In this document: positions 57,401-64,000 of the stretch, in pieces
How positions within the stretch are numbered: the stretch's first letter is position 1
How the letters are laid out: each line of letters begins with the position of its first letter
Origin: Berberis thunbergii
Taxonomy: Eukaryota; Streptophyta; Magnoliopsida; Ranunculales; Berberidaceae
Length of the DNA: 64,000 nucleotides
Direction of reading: 5' to 3'
Assembly: GCA_003290165.1 (NCBI GenBank)
Contig: QNQO01000532.1
Location: forward strand, 1 to 64,000
The notes under the pieces: generated by a model
The model's input: the letters and a program-made list of their open reading frames with translations, nothing else
Database searches by the model: none
What the model was told of the DNA's origin: nothing
Program-made: the position numbers and the translations under genes

Positions 57401-58270
57401 AGAGTGTTCATAAGCGCGTTCTGGCATGATTTGTTTTCAGCCCTAGAAACCTAGGTGAATTTGAGTACAGCCTACCATCCACAAACGGATGTTCAGACTG
57501 AATGCACCAATGCCTGCTTAGAAAACTACATGTGATGCATGACTGGAGATGCTCCCTCTCAGTGGTCAAAATGGATTTATTTAGCGGAATATTGGTTTAA
57601 TACAACTTACCATTTAAGCCTTCAGATCACTCCCTTCAAGGCACTCTACGAATATTCACCCATTTTGTTAGCACTCCCACCATTGCTTCTCTTTCAATTG
57701 CTGATGTGCAACAATATCTCAAGGACAGGAATCATGTGCTCAGTATAATCAAACAAAAGCTTCAGAAGCCCTAAGAGCACATGAAAATTAATGCAGACAA
57801 ACACCGCACTGATAGAACTCTGGAGATAGGCGACTGGGTTTACTTGAAGCTCCAACCATATAGGAAAACTTCAGTCAATTTACACAAAATTTTAAAGCTC
57901 TCAACAAGATATTATGGACCATTTCAAGTCAGTGAAAAAATAGGAGCAATAGCTTATCGCCTCCAGCTACCCCAAGGCTCCAAGATACATCCTGTGTTTC
58001 ACATCTCTCAGTTGAAAAGAAGATTGACAACTCCATAATTCCTTCTCCTCTACTGCCCCTAGTGGATACACAAGGAAAATTCAGAGCCAAACCACAAGTA
58101 GTGTTGGCCATAAGACTTATACCTCACCACAATCAAGCCATGACATAGGTTATCATTCATTGGACCAACTCCACCCCGAAAGAAGCTACTTGGGAAAACT
58201 GGCCTCACATCCAAGCCATGTTCCCTCATTTTAATCCTTGAGGACAAGGATTATCTCAAGGAGAATGCAT
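54431..58270 (+). mobile_element. Ty3/Gypsy chromovirus-like retrotransposon, 5'-truncated, degenerate gag-pol
   Basis: The element starts mid-gag (LFKPSNVSQAFALALAWMHE) and continues in order. A zinc knuckle CYNCDEQCRPGHLC lies at about 54792. The protease has LIDTGSTHSFID at about 55034. The reverse transcriptase has [31 protein letters not shown] and FFDDIL (the YVDD position) at about 55993. RNase H follows, with a frameshift near 56543 (PIDL to YEKELLAIV). The integrase has an H2C2 finger and a decayed core. A GDWVYLKLQPYR block and a terminal EATWENWPHIQAMF match the chromodomain-type tail. Several stops and frameshifts abolish function. The 5' LTR and early gag are missing. Confidence 0.9.
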
Positions 58271-58652
58271 TGTCACGATTTGAATTAAGAAGAAAAAAAA
58301 ATGAAAAATAGGCGGGAACTGGAGGAGGGAACAATGGCGCCAAAATAGGCAGAAAAAATAGGTGGAAAAAATGGTGTCAAATTCAAACGTTTGAAGAAGG
58401 GACAATATTGTAAATTTGCTTTATGTTAGTTAAGCCATCACATGGCACACACACGTGGCCATCTGTGATTCGCCAATGTTAAAAGTTTGTTAGAGAGTTT
58501 TTCTTTAAATAGGAAGATAGGAGAAGAACATAACAGCAAGGAAGTAGAAACAGGCTTGGCTCTTAAGCTAAGAGAAGTGTAATTATTTCTCAAGTTCTTA
58601 TTCAATATAGTTGATACTTCAATTCTCTGGCAATTGAGTCATGAACGTGACA
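58271..58652 (+). repeat. Gypsy LTR (382 bp)
   Basis: It starts TGTCACGATTTG and ends GAACGTGACA, giving perfect TGTCACG/CGTGACA inverted ends. It follows the pol stop region directly, with a purine tract (CTCAAGGAGAATGCAT) just before it. A TTTAAATAGG promoter-like word lies at about 58505. Confidence 0.85.
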
Positions 58653-58654
58653 AT

Positions 58655-58669
58655 TGGTATCAGAGTGGG
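58655..58669 (+). promoter_or_regulatory. Primer-binding site next to the Gypsy LTR
   Basis: TGGTATCAGAGTGGG begins two bases after the LTR and resembles the 3' end of initiator methionine tRNA. Such a site belongs downstream of a 5' LTR, so finding it after the LTR that closes the gag-pol body is out of place. Confidence 0.75.
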
Positions 58670-58725
58670 ATAATGATGGACGAGCGATGATTGGGGAACT
58701 GAGCAGTTGTTGCGATGGCCACCAT

Positions 58726-58870
58726 TAGGGGTAGGCATGAGATGGGATGGACCTCGTCAATATCTCATCCTAGTGCTTTACCTTCGGGATGGGATAGACC
58801 TCATCCCGACTTTGTCCCATCTCAAACGGGTTCAGGACGAGATGAGCATGGTTCAAATACCATACAAAAT
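58726..58870. mobile_element. hAT end fragment related to 41378-42083
   Basis: TTAGGGGTAGGCATGAGATG followed by GGGATGGGATAGACCTCATC matches the complement of the right end of 41378-42083 and the left part of 49345-49885. No second end was found. Confidence 0.5.
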
Positions 58871-59148
58871 TTTATATCAAAAAATTAAAGTATGACTTTT
58901 TATTTCAAAGAGACTGAATATCCAAATTAAGAATACAAATTTATTTTATTATCGAATACCGAAATTAAAAATAACAATTTCTTTTATTATCGCAAGAATA
59001 TAACAGCATGGTATCATATCTTAGTTATATGAGACAACATAATATCATTATTGATCAAGAAGTTTACTCTTATCAGTTGTTTGATAATGCAAGACAATTG
59101 GGCTGATTATTCTTTATGTGCATATCAATGAGGAATAAATAACTCTAA

Positions 59149-59348
59149 GGATTTGTTTGGTTGCATGATAAATAGTCACGAAAATTGAAACTGTTTCCGT
59201 GAATTTGATTATGAGGCCTCTCCCTCGGACTTGGATTTTCATGAGTGGTGGAAAAACAATTTTATGAATAATAGATTTCTTGTCAATAAATAGACAACCA
59301 AATAGTGAAAATCTATATAACAAGGGAAATGGCTAACCAAACATACCC
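59149..59348. mobile_element. Small Tourist-like MITE
   Basis: TAA occurs on both sides (59146-59148, 59349-59351). Termini GGATTTGTTTGGTTGC and, as complement, GGGTATGTTTGGTTAG share 12 of the first 14 bases. It is 200 bp and non-coding. Confidence 0.7.
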
Positions 59349-59555
59349 TAAATGTAACTAATGTTAAAATTTGATCTTTTTTCTTTTTGTATCGTCTCTA
59401 CAATTTTTTTCTTTATTTTGCAATGTTAGATGAACTATTCTCTCAGAAAATTTTCAAACCTTCCATTGCATGACTTTTCATACAACAATAGGGTTCTCCG
59501 ATTACACCTGTTAACTCAAATTCTGGCTCAATCCAACTGGATGCCACTTTTTCCT

Positions 59556-61650
59556 TAATCAATTCTTAATTTATTTCACCCTACCATCTCAAACATTGAT
59601 AATGTCATGTTTTGTTCTATCCCCAGTGAGGAAGATATATGGAATATTATTAAGAGTATAAACAGTTGGAAAACCCATGGATGTGATGGTTTTCAATCCT
59701 ACGTACTTCTATGAGCACTATTAGAATGTTATCAAAGATGACCGTATCCCTACTGTCTAGGAATTATCTGTCTCTAAAACCATGCCTAAGCCTTTTAATC
59801 TCACACACGTTGCTATTATTCCTAAGGTTAAAAACCCTATTACCCCCAACATTATAGACCTATAAGCTTATGTAATGTTACAAATAAGTTTTGCTCCCAA
59901 ATTTTTGCTTTTAAGCTTAAATGTCTACTCAAGTTCACCAGCTCTCCTAACTCATAGGTGATGACACTGGTATTGCCTTTGAAATATTCCACCACACCAT
60001 AAAATGAAAATAGGTCAACAATCTTGGTTAGCTTTGAAGATGGATATGGCCAAAGTTTATGACAAAGTGGAATGGTCCTTCTAGTTTGACATTTTCAAAA
60101 CTATGGGCTTTTCTGAAAATTAGGTGCATCTTATTGAGCAATGTATCTCCACTGTGGAATACCTAAAACTAAGTTCACTCCCACTAGAGGACTCATACAA
60201 GGTAATCCTTTGTCCCCTTTACTCTTTATAACTGTGACTAAGGCCTTGTCCAAAATGATCTACAAATGTGAGGTTACTTTTCTTATAACTGGTTTTAACC
60301 CAAGCCCGAGTCCCTTATTACCCATTATCATGTTTGTTGATAATCTCATTATATTTGTTAACACTACTTTTAGCAATGTAGTAATAAATGATAATCTGTC
60401 ATATTATTGCCAAGCTTCAGCTCAATTAGTCAATTATGCCAAATAATCCTTTTTTTTCCCTCTAGTTGTCATATCATACATATAAGAATTTTAAGAGGTT
60501 GCCAGGTGTGAATTATGAACACTAATGATAAGTACCATGGTGACCCTTTCCTCACTTTCAGAAGCAAGGTGAGAGATTTACTTACATGATAGATAAGGTG
60601 AGAGATAGATTGCAAGGATAGAAAACCAATCTATTTTCACAAGCAGGAAGAATTACTATTATTAAATCAATTGTCGTTTCTACTATTGTTTACATTATGC
60701 AGTCTTTTATTTTACCCAAATCCAAGTGTACTAAACTTGATTAGCTTATGAGAACTTTTTGGTGGAAGGGGAATGATGATCAGAGGCCCTGCTATCTTAT
60801 TGTTTGGGACACTTTGATGATGGATAGGGAAGAAGGTGGGATAAAAATCTCTCTTATGCTTGAGAAGAACAAAGCTTTCTAAGCTTATGTAGAGAATGCT
60901 CGAGGAGCTTGAATCTCTATGGAGTAGATTCCTCAAAGTTATTAATTGCCCCAATAGCAATCCTTTAATGGCATACTTCAAAATATTTGGGGTGTCTTAT
61001 TTGTGGGGATATATGAGTAAAATAAGAGACGATTTGTCAATAATATTACTTGGACAATAGCAAATGGGAGTACTTGTGATATATATTTGGAATCATAAGT
61101 AGGTGGATTAATGCTATCCTCTGAATAATTGTGTTTCTAATTTTTTCAAAATGTTGGTAGATCATGTACAAGATTTGTTGATGATGGAAGGTGAGAGAAG
61201 GGCATGGAACTCTGAAATTGATGTTTTTCCCGATCCTATTGCACAATATATACTCCATATAAGGATAAAACAAGGTAATCATGTAGATGTTTTAATTTGG
61301 AAACCCAGTCACGAAGGATTGTTTACTACAAAATTTGCTTACAAAGCCTTCAAGAAACTGAAACTACAACCTCTTTCTTCCACATCTAGCCCAGTCAACA
61401 AAAAACTAATTCATCACCTGTGGACAACTCCCACCCATCGTAGAATCCACTTTCTTCTATGGACGATTGATTTATTTCAGCAATTTCCCCACCCTTGAAA
61501 ACCTACATAGACATCATATGAATGTGCCTAATAATGTCCTTTATGTGACATTGTTGAAGAAATTGTGGAACATGTGTTTTTTATTGCCTTATTGCTGCTC
61601 AAATATGGTTACTATCCCCTCTTCTTATCAGTCGTTTATCTTGTCTTTTA
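59556..61650 (+). mobile_element. LINE ORF2 copy 2, 5'-truncated
   Basis: From AATCAATTCTTAATTTATTT this copy matches LINE copy 1 at about 53549 onward. The polymerase continues through THVAIIPKVKN-like text, TRGLIQGNPLSPLLF and MFVDNLIIF, where the catalytic DD is changed to DN at about 60340. The zinc-knuckle region gives VLIWKPSHEGLFTTKFAYKA and RRIHFLLW at about 61290-61460. There are many stops. The end is not clear. Confidence 0.82.
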
Positions 61651-61689
61651 ATAGCATTGTCGTCCTATTAGATTTTATTTGGTCATGGA

Positions 61690-62470
61690 CATTAACAATC
61701 CTCAAAAATTAGTGTTATCATTAACAAGACAAATGTTGTTTTAGATACATTAATGGCAAGCGAAGAATTTCCACACACCGCCAGACATGGAAAACATGGA
61801 GTAAACAGGACCAGGCTTTCAAAGATCCCTAAACCAACAAATGAATGAGAATACAAAGGCAATTTCAGACAACTAGGAGCATATATAGACAATACACATT
61901 GATTTATTATTATTATTATTTTGTTAAAGCCATAGGCATAATATATATAATTAAATACGATTACAAACTTGTCGTCCGACGATTGTAGCCAAGTTATGAG
62001 CTTCCACATTAAGGTCTCTAGATACATACTTACAGTTCCATGAGGAAAGCAAAATGAATAGGCGTCTAATATTACTAATGACCGGACGCCAATCCCATTC
62101 CATAGTAAAAGTAGGGTGAGAATCATCACCATGGAGAAGATTAATAAGGTTCGTCGAATCATAAAAATTGAAACATTTTCTCCACTATTGTGCCTGAATA
62201 AAAAGAAGGGTTTTCTCTGCTGCATAACATTCTACCATAGTACTATAAAAAATTGTGCTTCCTATTAGGCATGCTGCTGTAGCAGGTACTTGTCCATGCA
62301 GATTGATCACAAACACACCTAAAACTCTTTGTCTAGATAAATTAAAGAAACAAACATCGATATTGACGAAAATTGTATTCAAGTCCAAAACAGAGGGAAT
62401 TAGTCTGAGTTGATTATATCTGAGGTTGTGTCTGTGGTGCCATGTTAATTGGATTTGGACGTGGATCATT
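61690..62470 (-). mobile_element. LINE-type RNase H (RVT_3) fragment
   Basis: The minus strand gives NIDVCFFNLSRQRVLGVFVI, MVECYAAEKTLLFIQAQ, then FYDSTNLINLLHGDDSHP and SWNCKYVSRDLNVEAHNLA. This is the order seen in the RNase H domain at the end of plant LINE ORF2. It is opposite in orientation to the LINE at 59556, so it is a separate piece. An ATT microsatellite lies at about 61903-61921. Confidence 0.75.
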
Positions 62471-63010
62471 ACAATTCAAGAGGTCACGGTCTTAGAAAGG
62501 GGGCCAAACATGGTCTCATGGTGAGATGTCGAGGCGTGAGAGATAACCTGATTATCTGTTATATTTGTTGATGTTGAGTTTTCTATACTTGATATAACAT
62601 ATACTTTTGGACTGGTTGCCGTGGATAGACATGGTGATTTCTGAGGCTGGAGGAAACTCAGTAGCTTGAAGCAGAATTTTCGGCGCAATCAAAGCAATAG
62701 AATGGACAAGAAGACAACAATGGGAGAATGCAAATTCCAATCTCGATCGTGGGGAATTCTAATTGGTCAGGCTATTGTGACTAAGCCACACGCTAGTTAG
62801 ATCCAATGGCCAAATTTCATTCGATGACGCATAGCTTAATGAATGAACGGCCGTGCTTATTCTTTCATTCATAAAAACATTAACGGTCTGGATTACAACC
62901 CAACACACACGTGGAAGCAGATGAGCAGGCGTAGATGAAGACTTACATTAATTAGTCACGAAGCGACCGACACATTCAAAGAGGGAGAGAGAGAAAGAGA
63001 CATTTCCCCG
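62471..63010. other. Upstream region of the Bax inhibitor-1 gene
   Basis: No gene recognised. A G-box/ABRE-like CACGTGG lies at 62908-62914 and a CT-rich stretch at about 62980-63035. The minus frames at 62476-62740 have no motif. Confidence 0.45.
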
Positions 63011-63013
63011 TTG

Positions 63014-63060
63014 CTTCGAGAATCTTTCTCTCTCTACCAATCTCGGGAAATTTCGAGAAC
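63014..63060 (+). promoter_or_regulatory. Two heat-shock elements upstream of Bax inhibitor-1
   Basis: GAAATTTCGAGAA at 63047-63059 is a perfect three-module GAAnnTTCnnGAA element. CTTCGAGAATCTTTC at 63014-63028 is a second, slightly imperfect one. They lie about 115-160 bases before the TATA box, a usual distance for heat-shock factor binding. Confidence 0.6.
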
Positions 63061-63147
63061 TATTTCCTATTCCGAAACTACCCCTTAAATATCCTTCATA
63101 TTAATAAAGTATTCCCGTAAATAAAGATCAATCCAGGGGCAAATCAA

Positions 63148-63180
63148 CCAATAATAGTATTGTTCTCCTCTCTATAAAAC
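63148..63180 (+). promoter_or_regulatory. Core promoter of Bax inhibitor-1 (CCAAT and TATA boxes)
   Basis: CCAAT at 63148-63152 and TATAAAAC at 63173-63180. Transcription is expected near 63205, leaving a 5' UTR of about 70 bases to the ATG at 63276. Confidence 0.65.
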
Positions 63181-63275
63181 CTTGGTTCCTCCTTCCTCTC
63201 GCTCTCACAATTGGTTTCGATTTCAACGCTCGCTCGATCCGATCGTTTGGCTTCTGCAATCTACAATCAAAAACC

Positions 63276-63746
63276 ATGGAAGCGTTTTCTTCGTTCTTTG
63301 AGTCTTCTCCATCATCGTCAAGAAGAGGCAGCAGTTGGAGTTACGAATCACTCAAGAATTTCCGCCAGATCTCTCCCGTCGTTCAGAACCATCTCAAGCA
63401 GGTATGTTATCAAAATTTGTTCTCAAATATTGGTTTCTTTCGTCAAATTTAGGGTTAGATTGCTGAAGAAGAAGAAGAAGAAGAAAATTGATGTGTTTTG
63501 ATTGGAGCAGGTTTATTTGACGCTATGTTGTGCGTTGGTGGCTTCGGCGGTAGGAGTATATATGCATCTCTTGTGGAATCTTGGAGGTATTTTAACAACA
63601 ATTGCAACAATGGGAAGCATGATTTGGTTACTGTATACACCTCCGTATGAGGAGAAGAAGAGAGTTAGTCTCTTGATGTCTGTTGCCTTCTTTCAAGGCA
63701 CTACCATTGGCCCTCTCATTGACTTGGCTATTCAGGTTGATCCAAG
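63276..63746 (+). CDS. BI-1: Bax inhibitor-1, first two exons (gene continues past the window)
   Basis: Exons 63276-63401 and 63511-63746. The protein begins MEAFSSFFESSPSSSRRG and continues SYESLKNFRQISPVVQNHL, a hallmark N terminus of plant BI-1. Exon 2 encodes the first two membrane spans (VYLTLCCALVASAVGVYMHL and TTIATMGSMIWLLY) and KKRVSLLMSVAFFQGTTIGP. BI-1 is an ER membrane protein of the TMBIM family that restrains cell death and tunes ER calcium under stress. Exon 2 ends in phase 2 (GAT CCA AG), fitting a DPS junction. Intron 1 contains an AAG microsatellite. No defect is visible. Confidence 0.93.
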
Positions 63747-64000
63747 GTGCGTGCGTGCCTTCACTCTTCATTTTTCATTTTAACCTTGTTTGGTTGCATA
63801 GGATATGTCATGAAACAACCAATTCTCCCAAAAGCCCGAGCTGTACAGGAGGGGAATGATCGTGATTAGGGTCAAGACATTATACCAAATGTCAATGCCG
63901 TGAACCAACCAATTCTCCCAAAAACTGAAACTGTCCAGTAGGCGAAAGGTTTATGACTAGTATCGTGACAGAATACTATTTATGGGAATTGGACCGACTA
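63747..64000 (+). other. Intron 2 of Bax inhibitor-1 with an internal duplication
   Basis: AACCAACCAATTCTCCCAAA occurs at about 63902, and a diverged copy AACAACCAATTCTCCCAAAA at about 63813, each followed by CTGTACAG/CTGTCCAG text. The beginning CCTTGTTTGGTTGCATAGG resembles a MITE end, but no second end is inside the window. Confidence 0.45.

Overview
The window is nuclear DNA of a flowering plant, most likely a eudicot with a large, repeat-rich genome. It has GT-AG introns and four recognisable plant genes. Nearly all the remaining DNA is transposon-derived: CACTA, hAT, Tourist-like, Mutator-like, LINE, Copia and Gypsy. All exon boundaries were read by eye from splice consensus and reading-phase continuity; no alignment was run.

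Layout. (1) 809-2950 (+): the C-terminal kinase half of a plant CDC7 kinase gene, open at the window edge and carrying a one-base frameshift near 1254. (2) 4839-9901 (-): an ankyrin-repeat/PGG membrane protein (ACD6/ITN1-type) in four exons whose phases add up to 588 residues. Its promoter abuts a 262-bp element with perfect 117-bp inverted arms. (3) 9995-17160: Copia debris (-) embedded in a 1.75-kb direct repeat; the second repeat copy preserves the empty site of the hairpin element. (4) 17768-26287: an 8.5-kb non-autonomous CACTA element. It has subterminal arrays of small hairpins, tRNA-like units, two opposed GATC-rich arrays and a captured MLO gene fragment. (5) 27129-48437 (-): a 21-kb gene for a plastid-targeted protein of unknown function (490 residues, five coding exons). 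Its introns hold three LINE pieces, an LTR element family, several hAT elements and a Tourist MITE. (6) 48.5-62.5 kb: gene-free transposon territory with a Mutator-like foldback, a LINE split by a hAT, a Gypsy chromovirus joined to that LINE, and a second LINE copy. (7) 63276 to the end (+): the first two exons of Bax inhibitor-1, with TATA, CCAAT, G-box and heat-shock elements upstream.

The genes do not form a pathway, although the PGG-ankyrin protein, the MLO fragment and BI-1 all belong to families linked to cell death or defence. The most unusual object is the CACTA element: gene capture, tRNA-like units and opposed GATC arrays occur together with no transposase visible to me. Several small elements are supported by target-site duplications read directly from the sequence.
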